NCBI GenBank assembly: GCA_040269895.1
Contig: CP158568.1
Coordinates: 2,822,716 to 2,886,715, forward strand
DNA from: Ancalomicrobiaceae bacterium S20
GTDB taxonomy: Bacteria; Pseudomonadota; Alphaproteobacteria; Rhizobiales; Ancalomicrobiaceae
Length of the DNA: 64,000 bases
Direction: 5' to 3'
Shown here: piece after piece, positions 16,193 through 25,195 of the stretch
Layout: every line of letters starts with the position of its first letter
Position numbering within the stretch: position 1 is the first letter of the stretch
Program-made: the position numbers and the translations under genes
The notes under the pieces: generated by a model
The model's input: the letters and a program-made list of their open reading frames with translations, nothing else
Databases searched by the model: none
Told to the model about the DNA's origin: nothing

Positions 16193-17740
16193 TCACCGCT
16201 TCGAAAAGCCCCCCAGAACCCCGCGCAGGATCGCGTTGGTGATCTGACGGCCGGCTTGCGAGGCGACGGCGCGGGCGGCGGATTTCATGACGGCCTGGCC
16301 GAGCGTGTCGGAGCGGCGCGGGCCGGCCGGGCCGTTAAAAATGTCGCCGATGCCGCCCAGGACGCCGCCGAGCATGCCGCCGATGCCGCCCGAGGCCGGC
16401 TCGGCTCCAGCGCCGTCGCCCTGCCCGTTTGCACCCTGCCCGGCCGGTGCGCCCGACGCGGCCGCCTTGCCCTTCAGCCGCTCGTAGGCGCTCTCGCGGT
16501 CGACGGCCTCGTCATAGACACCGGCCACCGGGCTCGTGTTGATCAGCGTCGCGCGCTCGGCCGGCGAGATCGGGCCGACCTTGCCCGAGGGCGGGCGGAT
16601 GAAGGTGCGCTCGACCATCGAGGGCACACCCTTGCCCTCCAGCGTCGAGACCAGCGCCTCGCCGACCGCCAGTTCGGTGATCGCGGTCGCGGTGTCGAAG
16701 GTCGGGTTCTGCCGGAACGTCTCGGCGGCGGCACGCACCGCCTTCTGCTCGCGCGGCGTGAAGGCGCGCAGCGCATGCTGCAGCCGGTTGCCGAGCTGGG
16801 CGGAGACCCGATCCGGCACGTCGAGCGGGTTCTGGGTCACGAAATAGACGCCGACGCCCTTCGACCGGATCAGGCGCACGACCTGCTGCACCTTGTCGAC
16901 CAGCGCGTCCGGCGCCTCGTCGAACAGGAGATGCGCCTCGTCGAAGAAGAACACGAGCTTCGGCTTGTCGAGGTCGCCGACCTCGGGGAGTTCCTCGAAC
17001 AGTTCGGACAGCAGCCAGAGCAGGAAGGTCGCGTAGAGCCGCGGGTTGGCCATCAGCTTGTCGGCGGCGAGGATGTTCACATAGCCGCGGCCCTTGGCAT
17101 CCGTGCGCATCAGGTCGGCGATCTTCAGCGCCGGCTCGCCGAAGAAGGCCTCCGCGCCCTGTTGTTCGAGCACCAGGAGCTGACGCTGGATCGTGCCGAT
17201 CGTCGCCTTCGAAACGTTGCCGTATTCGACCGTCAGCTCGTCGGCGCGCTCGGCCACATGGGCGAGCAGCGCGCGCAGATCCTTGAGATCGAGGATCAGC
17301 AGACCCTCCTCGTCGGCGAGCTTGAAGGCGATGTTGAGCACGCCCTCCTGCGTCTCGTTGAGGCTCATCAGCCGGGCGAGCAGCAGCGGGCCCATCTCGG
17401 AGACGGTCGCGCGGATCGGGTGGCCTGCCTCACCGAACAGATCCCAGAAGACGGTCGGGAAACGCGTGGCCTCCCATTCGGAGAAGCCGATATCCTGACA
17501 GCGCTTGACGACCCAGTCCTTCTCCTCGCCGGGCGCGGCGATACCGGAGAGGTCGCCCTTGATGTCGGCGGCGAAGACCGGCACGCCGGCGGCCGAAAAG
17601 CCCTCGGCCATGACCTGCAGCGACACGGTCTTGCCGGTGCCGGTCGCGCCGGTCACCAAGCCGTGGCGGTTGGCGAGCTTCAGGGTCAGGTATTCGGGCT
17701 TCTCGGACAGTCCGAGGAAGATCTTGTCGTCGACCAGCAT
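16193..17740 (-). CDS. HerA-like ATPase, DUF853 (YjgR family)
   Basis: A 515-residue P-loop ATPase. Walker A is 'GATGTGKT' (about residues 31-38) and Walker B 'LVFFFDEAH'. 'VYFVTQNPLDVPDRVSAQLGNRLQHALRAFTP' is the conserved DUF853 segment. Such proteins resemble the HerA/FtsK translocases but their role is unsettled. The last 120 residues are Gly/Ala/Pro-rich ('GGMLGGVLGGIGDIF') and end with a basic helix. ATG 17740 is used because the upstream extension is Arg-rich shadow and the family begins 'MLVDDKIFLG'. Confidence 0.88.
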   Translation of the reverse strand: MLVDDKIFLGLSEKPEYLTLKLANRHGLVTGATGTGKTVSLQVMAEGFSAAGVPVFAADIKGDLSGIAAPGEEKDWVVKRCQDIGFSEWEATRFPTVFWDLFGEAGHPIRATVSEMGPLLLARLMSLNETQEGVLNIAFKLADEEGLLILDLKDLRALLAHVAERADELTVEYGNVSKATIGTIQRQLLVLEQQGAEAFFGEPALKIADLMRTDAKGRGYVNILAADKLMANPRLYATFLLWLLSELFEELPEVGDLDKPKLVFFFDEAHLLFDEAPDALVDKVQQVVRLIRSKGVGVYFVTQNPLDVPDRVSAQLGNRLQHALRAFTPREQKAVRAAAETFRQNPTFDTATAITELAVGEALVSTLEGKGVPSMVERTFIRPPSGKVGPISPAERATLINTSPVAGVYDEAVDRESAYERLKGKAAASGAPAGQGANGQGDGAGAEPASGGIGGMLGGVLGGIGDIFNGPAGPRRSDTLGQAVMKSAARAVASQAGRQITNAILRGVLGGFSKR

Positions 17741-17949
17741 CGTGCGCCTCCGTTGCCGCTCTTCCTTACAGCAAGCCGTCGGCGGCTGAAAACCGTCATC
17801 GAGGTCGGGCACTGTGGGCGAAGCGCGAATCGCCGAAAAGCTGCGGGCATCCCGAATGCCCTTCTTTCGCGCGCCGCCTTGTCTTGGCCTTCGCACTGGT
17901 GTCACATGCCGCGAACGCCGGGGCGCAAACGCTGGAGAGGATCGCCGGA

Positions 17950-18402
17950 ATGGAAGAACTGATCGCACGCCTCAGCGAAAAGACCGGTCTCGACCCGGCG
18001 CAGGCGACCCAAGCGGCGACGACGATCTTCGACTTCCTGATGAAGGCGACGCCGCCCGAGATCGCCGAACAGCTCAAGCAATATGTGCCCGGCGCCGAGG
18101 CGCTGGCGAGCGAAGGTGCCGCCGCGGCGGCCGTTCCCGAGCCCGAACCGGCCGGCGGACTGTTCGGCGGCTTCGGCGGCGGCCTGATGGGCGGCATCGG
18201 CAATCTCGTCGGCGGACTGGTCGGCGGCGGTCTCGGCGATGCCATGGCGACGCTCGGCAAGCTGACCGAGCAGGGCCTCGACATGGAGCAGATCAAGACC
18301 ATCACGACCGAGATCATCGCCCATGCCCGGGCGACGGCCGGCGACGAGCTCGTCGACAAGGTGCTCGGGTCGATCCCGGCACTCGGCCAGTTCGTGAAGT
18401 GA
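17950..18402 (+). CDS. Glycine-zipper helical protein of unknown function
   Basis: A 150-residue protein. An N-terminal helical domain ('ARLSEKTGLDPAQATQAATTIFDFLMKATP') is followed by 'GGLFGGFGGGLMGGIGNLVGGLVGGGLG', a glycine-zipper stretch, and a C-terminal helix pair. The N-terminal helical repeat resembles DUF2267/DUF2780-type proteins, but I cannot assign it firmly. An in-frame ATG at 17884 would add 22 residues; 17950 is chosen for GAGAGG upstream. It is divergent from the HerA-like ATPase and 137 bp before the DUF4332 gene. Confidence 0.65.
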   Translation: MEELIARLSEKTGLDPAQATQAATTIFDFLMKATPPEIAEQLKQYVPGAEALASEGAAAAAVPEPEPAGGLFGGFGGGLMGGIGNLVGGLVGGGLGDAMATLGKLTEQGLDMEQIKTITTEIIAHARATAGDELVDKVLGSIPALGQFVK

Positions 18403-18539
18403 GTGCGACGCCCGGGCGCGGCGCGTCCGGGCGATGCAGGCAGGCACGGCGGAGACCGCAACCCGTGCCGGGCAGTCGGAGGACTGGAGCGGGTCCCCGG
18501 CCGCGTCCGATCCCGCTCCGCAGAGGGAGGATCAAGACG

Positions 18540-18953
18540 ATGTCCACCAGCTATCCGATCGAGACGATCGAAGGCGTCGGCCCGGCCTATGCCGCCAAGC
18601 TCTCCGCCGCCGGGCTCACCACCACGGCCGCGCTGCTCGAGGCCGCCAAGGATCCGAAGGGCCGCAAGGCCGTGGCCGAGAAGACCGGCATCGACGAGAG
18701 CCGGATCCTCAAATGGGCCAACATGTGCGACCTGATGCGCATCAAGGGCGTCGGCGAGGAATATTCCGAGTTGCTCGAGGCCGCCGGGGTCGACACGGTC
18801 AAGGAGCTGAAGCACCGCAAGCCCGAGAACCTGCACGCCAAGATGGTCGAGGTGAACGAGGCGAAGAAGCTCGTGCGCCAGACGCCGAGCCTGAAGGCGG
18901 TCACGGACTGGATCGAGCAGGCCAAGGAACTGCCGCCGACCATGACCTATTGA
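18540..18953 (+). CDS. DUF4332 helix-hairpin-helix protein
   Basis: A 137-residue protein with two helix-hairpin-helix units: 'IETIEGVGPAYAAKLSAAG' and 'LMRIKGVGEEYSELLEAAGV'. This is the DUF4332 pattern, related to the HhH modules of DNA polymerases and ligases, and suggests DNA or protein binding. The C-terminal half is a charged helix. GGAGGATC lies just before the ATG. No enzymatic motif. It could share a transcript with the preceding gene. Confidence 0.85.
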   Translation: MSTSYPIETIEGVGPAYAAKLSAAGLTTTAALLEAAKDPKGRKAVAEKTGIDESRILKWANMCDLMRIKGVGEEYSELLEAAGVDTVKELKHRKPENLHAKMVEVNEAKKLVRQTPSLKAVTDWIEQAKELPPTMTY

Positions 18954-19054
18954 TCGACGGTGCCGGGCCCGCCTGCCGCGCGCAGCGATCGGGCCCGGCC
19001 GTCCGCCGCGCTCGCCGCGTCGAGTTGAGTTGGGTCGAGTCGAGCCTGATCGTT

Positions 19055-19798
19055 TCAGAGATTGATCTGACCGTAGCGGATCGCCTCGACCACGGTATGG
19101 GTCTTGTTGGAGGCGTTGAGCTTCTCGCTGGCGTTCTGGAGATGCGCATGCACGGTGCGCTGCGAGATCTTCAGGAGGTCGGCGATCTCGCCGGCGGTCT
19201 TGCCGATCGCGGTCAGTTCCAGCACGCGGCGTTCGCGCTCAGACAGATCGCCCGGCCGGCTCGACGAGATACGACCCAGTTCGATCAGCCGCCGAAACGC
19301 GCAAGTGGCGAGCGCCGAGAGGGCCGCGAGCGCCGGCACCGCGACCGGCGCCTTGGTCGTCCCGATGATGACGCAGCCCTGGAACGGGTGCACCAGATGC
19401 ACGGGGAAGACCACGAGCTCCGTCGACGGTCCCGCCGCCTCGACCAGATCCGAGCGCCCGGCGAGCGGCTCGGGCGCGGCACCCGGGGTTTCGGGCGAGT
19501 GGATCGCCCGGCCCTTGACAGTGAGGGGCGCCCGGGCCCTGATCGCTCGCAGCAGCAGCGGATCGGCGGGATCGACATCGATCACATAGCCGTCGGAACG
19601 CCGATCCGGCCAGGACATCCGCACGATCAGCTTCGCCATGGTGCGGCCGGGCAGCGGCAGACCGGTGACGAGCAGATGGGTCGCCCCGAGCTGACGCAGG
19701 CGGCGTTCGAGGCGATCCAATACCTGATCCGCGTCTGCGACGGACGCGATGGCGCGCGCCTCGTCGAAATCGACCTGCCAATCCGTCGTGCCGTCCAT
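19055..19798 (-). CDS. LuxR-family transcriptional regulator (possible LuxR solo)
   Basis: A 247-residue protein. The C-terminal 65 residues are a LuxR-type helix-turn-helix: 'LSERERRVLELTAIGKTAGEIADLLKISQRTVHAHLQNASEKL'. The N-terminal 170 residues have the size and flavour of an autoinducer-binding domain ('WPDRRSDGYVIDVDPADPLL'), but the Trp/Tyr set of true acyl-homoserine-lactone receptors is not fully recognisable. No luxI-type synthase is in the window. ATG 19798 is preferred to the longer frame from 19915, whose first 39 residues look non-coding. Confidence 0.85.
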   Translation of the reverse strand: MDGTTDWQVDFDEARAIASVADADQVLDRLERRLRQLGATHLLVTGLPLPGRTMAKLIVRMSWPDRRSDGYVIDVDPADPLLLRAIRARAPLTVKGRAIHSPETPGAAPEPLAGRSDLVEAAGPSTELVVFPVHLVHPFQGCVIIGTTKAPVAVPALAALSALATCAFRRLIELGRISSSRPGDLSERERRVLELTAIGKTAGEIADLLKISQRTVHAHLQNASEKLNASNKTHTVVEAIRYGQINL

Positions 19799-20173
19799 CC
19801 GCTCGGTCTCTTGTGAAACGCGACGATCACCTGACGGTACCTCGGGCGAATATTCAATTGTCGAAACTGACGGGGGCTGTCGCGTCGGGCAATAAATCTG
19901 ACGTGTCTTCAACAATCATCGGCGAGCGCTCGATCCGGAGCCGCCGGGGAAGGAGGATCGAAATTCTCATACTGACGCGCAGACGCCGCAACTCTACATG
20001 CGTTTTTCTCGGCCCGGCCGCCAGTCCGCGGCAGGAGTGTGCTACCGGGCGGGATGGGGTTTTTATTCCAGCCCGTGGCGCCCCCGGCGGCGAGTGACGA
20101 TGTCGCACATCCTTTCGGCTTATTCGGCTCGGCGCGCCAGTTTGCTATTGGGATCTGAACACGATCGGTATCG
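19799..20173. other. Divergent intergenic region between luxR-type gene and mutase
   Basis: About 375 bp, locally A+T-richer near 19850-19990 (GAATATTCAATTGTCGAAAC, GGGCAATAAATCTG). It should hold promoters for both genes. No clean dyad was identified. Confidence 0.45.
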
Positions 20174-22030
20174 ATGGAGGCTCGCGTGAGCGCGTCCGGA
20201 ACCACCTTCCTGCGGAATTTCACCTCGCCATCGGCCGAGGACTGGTCCGCCGCGGCGGTCAAGGCCTTGAAGGGACAGCCGTTCGAGCGACTGCGTTCCA
20301 AGACCTGGGACAAGCTCGACGTCGAGCCGATCTACGAGCGCGCCACCGAGGCCCGGCCGATCGCGGCCCGGCCGGCGGGAACGCCCTGGATCATCAGCCA
20401 GCGCATCGACCATCCGGATGCCGGCGCCGCCAACGCGCTGGCGCTGACGGATCTCGAAGGTGGCGCTTCCGGTCTCGATCTCGTCTTCGCCGGCTCCGCG
20501 CAGGCCCGCGGGGCCGGGCTCGGGGCGACCACGCCGGTGGCGATCGACGCGCTGACCGCCGGCGTCTTCCTCGACCTCGTGGCGCTCCGGATCGATGCCG
20601 GCGCCGACACCGCGCAGGTGGCCGGGCACCTCGCCGATGTGGCGGCGGCCCGCGGTATCGCGACCCCGCTCGCTCTCGCCCTCGTGCAGGACCCGATCGG
20701 CACGCTCGCCGCGACCGGGCGGCTCGCGGTCCCGGCGGAACAGGTGATCGCCGCCACTGTGGCGACCGACATGAGCCGCTTCGCTCCGACCGCGACGGCG
20801 GTCGAGGCGGACGGCCGGGTGTGGCATGCGGCGGGCGCCTCGGAAGCGCAGGAACTCGCCGCCGTGCTCGCGACCGCGCTCGCCTATTGGCGCGCCTTCG
20901 AGGCCGCCGGCGTCAATCTCACGACCGCAGCCGCGCGAATCGGCGTGACGCTGGTCGCCGACCAGAACCAGTTCCTGACCATCGCGAAGTTCCGCGCCTT
21001 CCGGCTGCTCTGGGCCCGCGTCCTCGGCGCGGCCGGCGTTGCGCCGGTGCCGGCGCGGCTCCATGCCGAGACCGCCTGGCGCATGATGGCGGCACGCGAT
21101 CCGCAGACCAACATGCTGCGCACCACCGTCGCCGCCTTCGCGGCCGGCATCGGCGGCGCGGATTCGGTGACCGTGCTGCCTTTCACCGCCGCAAACGGTC
21201 TGCCGGACGCCTTCGCGCGCCGGGTCGCGCGCAACACGCAGTCGATCCTGATCGAGGAATCGAACCTCGCCCGGGTCGCCGATCCGGCCGCGGGCTCGGG
21301 CCTGGTCGAGACGCAGACGTCGCAGCTCGCCGAGGCCGCCTGGGCGCTGTTCCAGGCGATCGAGGCGGAAGGCGGCATTGTCGCCGCGCTGCGCTCCGGG
21401 AGCCTCGCCGCGCGCGTTTCCGCCACGGCCGACGAACGCGAGGCCGCGATCGCGCGGCGCAAGGAACCCGTGACCGGCGTCTCGGAATTCCCGAACATTC
21501 TCGAGACCCCGGTCGCCACGCTCGACGCCGCGCCTGCCCCCGCTCCGGCGCAGCCCGCGGCCGAGACGGTCTCCCGCCTCGTTCCGCGCCGCGTGGCCGA
21601 GCCGTTCGAGAGCTTGCGCGACCGCGCCGAGGTGGCCGGCGGCCCGACCGTGTTCCTGGCCAACCTCGGCCGGATCCCGGACTTCAACGCCCGCGCCACC
21701 TGGGTGAAGAACTTCTACGAGGCCGGCGGCATCCGCACGCTCGGCAACGACGGTTTTGGCTCGCTCGCCGAACTGGTGGAGGCATTCAAGGCCTCGGGAG
21801 CCGGTTTCGCCTGCATCGCCTCGTCGGATGCGATCTACGAGACCGAGGCGGTCGAGGCGGCGCAGGCGCTGAAGGCCGCGGGTGCGCGCCTCGTCGCCAT
21901 CGCCGGCAAGCCCAAGGATGCCGAGCGTCAGGCGGCGTTGCATGAGGCCGGGGTCGACGAATTCGTCTTCGCCGGCCAGGACGCGGTTGCGACCCTCAGC
22001 GCCACGCTGGCGAAGCTCGGCGTCGCCTGA
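20174..22030 (+). CDS. mutA: Methylmalonyl-CoA mutase, small (beta) subunit
   Basis: A 618-residue protein with the mutase TIM-barrel region (about 1-440), including 'RIGVTLVADQNQFLTIAKFRAFRLLWARVLGAAG' and 'RVARNTQSILIEESNLARVADPAAGSG'. The C-terminal domain is cobalamin-domain-like but lacks the DxHxxG motif, as expected of the non-catalytic subunit. With MutB it forms the heterodimer converting (R)-methylmalonyl-CoA to succinyl-CoA in propionyl-CoA metabolism. ATG 20174 or GTG 20189 are both possible. mutB follows after 164 bp, with a hairpin in the gap. Confidence 0.93.
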   Translation: MEARVSASGTTFLRNFTSPSAEDWSAAAVKALKGQPFERLRSKTWDKLDVEPIYERATEARPIAARPAGTPWIISQRIDHPDAGAANALALTDLEGGASGLDLVFAGSAQARGAGLGATTPVAIDALTAGVFLDLVALRIDAGADTAQVAGHLADVAAARGIATPLALALVQDPIGTLAATGRLAVPAEQVIAATVATDMSRFAPTATAVEADGRVWHAAGASEAQELAAVLATALAYWRAFEAAGVNLTTAAARIGVTLVADQNQFLTIAKFRAFRLLWARVLGAAGVAPVPARLHAETAWRMMAARDPQTNMLRTTVAAFAAGIGGADSVTVLPFTAANGLPDAFARRVARNTQSILIEESNLARVADPAAGSGLVETQTSQLAEAAWALFQAIEAEGGIVAALRSGSLAARVSATADEREAAIARRKEPVTGVSEFPNILETPVATLDAAPAPAPAQPAAETVSRLVPRRVAEPFESLRDRAEVAGGPTVFLANLGRIPDFNARATWVKNFYEAGGIRTLGNDGFGSLAELVEAFKASGAGFACIASSDAIYETEAVEAAQALKAAGARLVAIAGKPKDAERQAALHEAGVDEFVFAGQDAVATLSATLAKLGVA

Positions 22031-22050
22031 GCCGCGGACCATCCCATCGC

Positions 22051-22083
22051 GCCGATCCGGCCGCCGTCGCGGCCCGGATCGGC
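22051..22083. other. Intercistronic hairpin between mutA and mutB
   Basis: 10-bp perfect inverted repeat GCCGATCCGG / CCGGATCGGC, loop 13 nt, 20 bp after the mutA stop. No T-run. It may stabilise or attenuate the transcript. Confidence 0.45.
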
Positions 22084-22194
22084 AGCTCCGGTCGCCCGCA
22101 CCACGCGCGACCTATGATATTATGTCCAATGGATCGGCGGTTGCAGGCGGGCTAGACCGGCCGCAAGAACCGCCGACGAGGTGAGGATCGCGCC

Positions 22195-24372
22195 ATGACC
22201 AGCCGCATCCCGGATTATTCGCGTATCGCCTTCTCCGAGGGGGCCTCGCCGGCTCCGGCCGCCGAGGCCGGCGCCGCTGAGACCTGGCTCACGCCCGAGG
22301 GCATCGCGGTCAAGCCGGTCTATGGCCAGGACGACCTCGCCGGCCTCGACTTCCTGACCACATGGCCCGGCCTGCCGCCGTTCCTGCGCGGGCCCTACCC
22401 GACCATGTACGTCAATCAGCCCTGGACGATCCGGCAATATGCCGGCTTCTCCACGGCAGAGGACTCCAACGCCTTCTACCGGCGCAACCTCGCGGCCGGC
22501 CAGAAGGGCCTGTCGGTCGCCTTCGACCTCGCCACCCACCGCGGCTACGACTCGGATCATCCGCGCGTGCCCGGCGACGTCGGCATGGCGGGCGTCGCGA
22601 TCGACAGCATCTACGACATGCGCACGTTGTTCTCGGGCATCCCGCTCGACCAGATGAGCGTGTCGATGACGATGAACGGCGCGGTTCTGCCGGTCCTCGC
22701 GCTCTATATCGTGGCGGCGGAAGAACAGGGCGTCGAGCAGGCCAAGCTGTCCGGGACCATCCAGAACGACATCCTCAAGGAGTTCATGGTCCGGAACACC
22801 TACATCTACCCGCCCGCACCCTCGATGCGGATCATTTCGGACATCTTCGCCTATACGTCGAAGAACATGCCGAAGTTCAACTCGATCTCGATCTCCGGCT
22901 ATCACATGCAGGAGGCCGGGGCGACGGCGGATCTCGAGCTCGCCTATACGATCGCCGACGGCATCGAATATGTCCGCGCCGGCATTGCCGCCGGCATGCC
23001 GGTCGACAGTTTCGCGCCGCGTCTGTCGTTCTTCTGGGCGATCGGCATGAACTTCTTCATGGAAGTGGCCAAGCTGCGCGCCGCGCGGCTGCTCTGGGCC
23101 AAGCTCATGAAGGAGAACTTCGATCCGAAGGACGAGCGCTCGCTGTCGCTGCGGACCCATTCGCAGACGTCCGGCTGGTCGCTGACCGCGCAGGACGTCT
23201 ACAACAACGTCGTGCGCACCTGCGTCGAGGCCATGGCGGCGACGCAGGGCCACACCCAGTCGCTGCACACCAACGCGCTCGACGAGGCGCTGGCGCTGCC
23301 GACCGACTTCTCGGCGCGCATCGCCCGCAACACGCAGATCCTGCTGCAGCAGGAGAGCGGCACCACGAAGACGATCGACCCGTGGGGCGGCTCGCTCTAC
23401 GTCGAGCGGCTGACCGCCGAGTTGGCCGAGAAGGCAATGGAGCACATCCGCGAGGTCGAGGCGCTCGGCGGCATGGCCAAGGCGATCGAGGCCGGCATCC
23501 CGAAGCTCCGCATCGAGGAAGCCGCCGCCAAGACCCAGGCGCGCATCGACAGCGGTACGCAGACCGTCGTTGGCGTCAACAAGTACAAGCCGGAGACCGA
23601 GCAGGCGATCGACGTGCTCAAGGTCGACAATTCGGCCGTCCGCGCGGCCCAGATCGACAAGCTCCAGCGCCTGCGCGGCGAGCGCGACGAGGCGGCGACG
23701 ACGGCGGCGCTCGACGCGCTGACCGAGGCGGCGCGCGCCGGCACCGGCAACCTGCTCGACCTCTCGATCAAGGCGGCCCGTGCCAAAGCGACCGTCGGCG
23801 AGATCAGCCTCGCGATGGAAAAGGTGTTCGGTCGCCACAAGGCGGAGATCCGCTCGATCCAGGGTGTCTACAAGCGGGAGGTCGGCCACATGTCCGATGC
23901 GGTCACGCGCGTGCAGCGTCTCGTCGAGGCGTTCGAGGCCAACGACGGTCGCCGGCCGCGCATCCTGGTCGCCAAGATGGGCCAGGACGGTCACGATCGC
24001 GGCCAGAAGGTCATCGCCTCGGCCTTCGCCGACCTCGGCTTCGACGTCGACATCGGACCGCTGTTCGCGACGCCGGACGAGGCGGCGCGACAGGCGGTCG
24101 AGAACGACGTCCACATCGTCGGTGTGTCGTCGCTCGCCGCCGGCCACCTGACACTGGTGCCGGCACTCAAGAAGGCGCTCGAGGACCAGGGCCGCGGCGA
24201 CATCATGATCGTTGTTGGCGGCGTGATCCCGCCGCAGGACTTCGACGCGCTGCTCGCAGCAGGCGCCAGCGCGATCTTCCCGCCCGGCACGGTGATCGCC
24301 GAAGCAGCCGTGAAGCTGATCGCGGAGCTGAACCGGCGGCTGGGTTACGAGGAGCGCGCGGCGGCTGAGTGA
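22195..24372 (+). CDS. mutB: Methylmalonyl-CoA mutase, large (alpha, catalytic) subunit
   Basis: A 725-residue adenosylcobalamin enzyme. The barrel opens with '[15 protein letters not shown]' and '[21 protein letters not shown]' (CoA-binding part). '[35 protein letters not shown]' is the signature segment. The C-terminal B12 domain has '[14 protein letters not shown]', with His600 as the lower axial cobalt ligand, then 'GVSSLAAGH' and '[10 protein letters not shown]'. Length is standard. The MeaB chaperone for this enzyme is 3.8 kb downstream, separated by vapBC, kup and a lipoprotein gene. Confidence 0.97.
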   Translation: MTSRIPDYSRIAFSEGASPAPAAEAGAAETWLTPEGIAVKPVYGQDDLAGLDFLTTWPGLPPFLRGPYPTMYVNQPWTIRQYAGFSTAEDSNAFYRRNLAAGQKGLSVAFDLATHRGYDSDHPRVPGDVGMAGVAIDSIYDMRTLFSGIPLDQMSVSMTMNGAVLPVLALYIVAAEEQGVEQAKLSGTIQNDILKEFMVRNTYIYPPAPSMRIISDIFAYTSKNMPKFNSISISGYHMQEAGATADLELAYTIADGIEYVRAGIAAGMPVDSFAPRLSFFWAIGMNFFMEVAKLRAARLLWAKLMKENFDPKDERSLSLRTHSQTSGWSLTAQDVYNNVVRTCVEAMAATQGHTQSLHTNALDEALALPTDFSARIARNTQILLQQESGTTKTIDPWGGSLYVERLTAELAEKAMEHIREVEALGGMAKAIEAGIPKLRIEEAAAKTQARIDSGTQTVVGVNKYKPETEQAIDVLKVDNSAVRAAQIDKLQRLRGERDEAATTAALDALTEAARAGTGNLLDLSIKAARAKATVGEISLAMEKVFGRHKAEIRSIQGVYKREVGHMSDAVTRVQRLVEAFEANDGRRPRILVAKMGQDGHDRGQKVIASAFADLGFDVDIGPLFATPDEAARQAVENDVHIVGVSSLAAGHLTLVPALKKALEDQGRGDIMIVVGGVIPPQDFDALLAAGASAIFPPGTVIAEAAVKLIAELNRRLGYEERAAAE

Positions 24373-24435
24373 CGCCGCAAGGTGGTCGGGCGAGCGCGAC
24401 GGAGGCGAGATCTCGACAGGGCCGCAATTCGCGCG

Positions 24436-24473
24436 CAGCATGGTAGACGTTCGAGAGGGCGTCTACCATGCTG
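24436..24473. promoter_or_regulatory. 14-bp perfect inverted repeat covering the vapB start codon
   Basis: Arms CAGCATGGTAGACG (24436-24449) and CGTCTACCATGCTG (24460-24473) are separated by 10 nt. The right arm includes the vapB ATG. Probably the VapBC autoregulatory operator; as RNA it could also hide the start codon. Confidence 0.7.
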
Positions 24474-24734
24474 AACATCAAGCGCGCCGAGACCTATGAG
24501 CTGGCGAAGCAGGTTGCCGAGCGGACGGGCCAATCGCTGACGGACGCGGTGACCGAGGCGCTGCGGGACAAGCTCGAAAAGCTGCCAGATGCCGGCGAAG
24601 AGGCGGCAGCACGGGCCGACGTCGAAGAGATACTCGACCTCGCACGTCGTTGGCGGGAGGCCATGGGCCCCGACTTGAAAACGCGCGAGGAGTACGACGC
24701 GCTGCTCTATGACGAGAACGGTCTGCCGAAATGA
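24468..24734 (+). CDS. vapB: VapB-type antitoxin
   Basis: An 88-residue protein beginning 'MLNIKRAETYELAKQVAERTGQSLTDAVTEALRDKLE', a ribbon-helix-helix DNA-binding start typical of VapB/PSK-family antitoxins. The C-terminal part ('REEYDALLYDENGLPK') is the segment that should wrap the toxin. It overlaps vapC by 4 bp (ATGA). Its ATG sits inside the inverted repeat at 24436-24473. Confidence 0.88.
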   Translation: MLNIKRAETYELAKQVAERTGQSLTDAVTEALRDKLEKLPDAGEEAAARADVEEILDLARRWREAMGPDLKTREEYDALLYDENGLPK

Positions 24735-25120
24735 TCGTCGATACGTCGGCGATCATGGCCATCCTTCTCGCCGAGCCCGAGAGCGTCGCCATTTCGGCAG
24801 CTCTCAGAGACGCTGCGCGCGCTCGGATGTCGGCCGGCACCTTCGTTGAACTCGGCGTGACCGCGAGCCGCCGGGACAGCCCTATCCCAACCGCTATGCT
24901 GGACCTAATACTGGCCAAGGGGCGTGTGGTGATCGAACCGGTAACCCACGAGCAGGCCCTCGTCGCCCGCAACGCCTATCTCAGATTCGGGAAGGGCTTC
25001 CACCCCGCGCGCCTCAACTTCGGCGACTGTTTCGCCTATGCGCTGGCCAAGACGACCGGTGAGCCGCTGCTGTTCAAGGGTGACGACTTCGCGCAGACAG
25101 ACGTCGTTCGCGCGCTCTGA
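24731..25120 (+). CDS. vapC: VapC-type PIN-domain ribonuclease toxin
   Basis: A 129-residue PIN-domain protein. The four acidic positions are visible: Asp4 in 'MIVDTSAIMAI', Glu in 'FVELGV', and Asp residues in 'LNFGDCFAYALA' and 'KGDDFAQTDV'. VapC enzymes are Mg2+-dependent endoribonucleases that cut tRNA or rRNA. Translationally coupled to vapB. The closest relatives by eye are chromosomal rhizobial VapC proteins of the 'PARLNFGDCFAYALAK' type. Confidence 0.92.
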   Translation: MIVDTSAIMAILLAEPESVAISAALRDAARARMSAGTFVELGVTASRRDSPIPTAMLDLILAKGRVVIEPVTHEQALVARNAYLRFGKGFHPARLNFGDCFAYALAKTTGEPLLFKGDDFAQTDVVRAL

Positions 25121-25195
25121 TCGCAGACCCGCGTCGTCGCCGCCACGCGGACCACGGGCGAGACCGAGCCCGGTCCCGCGCCGTGGCCTACCTCC

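Noticed and set aside
16256-17962. Plus-strand frame of 568 codons opposite the HerA-like ATPase
   Set aside because: Shadow frame; the minus-strand protein has full Walker motifs.
19016-19050. Short imperfect repeat GAGTTGAGTTGGGTCGAGTCGAG
   Set aside because: Only a few 5-7-bp units in an intergenic gap; no evidence of function.
20120-22042. Minus-strand frame of 640 codons opposite mutA
   Set aside because: Shadow of a clearly recognised coding sequence.
22120-24441. Minus-strand frame of 773 codons opposite mutB
   Set aside because: Shadow of the mutase gene; low-complexity Arg/Asp/Gly composition.
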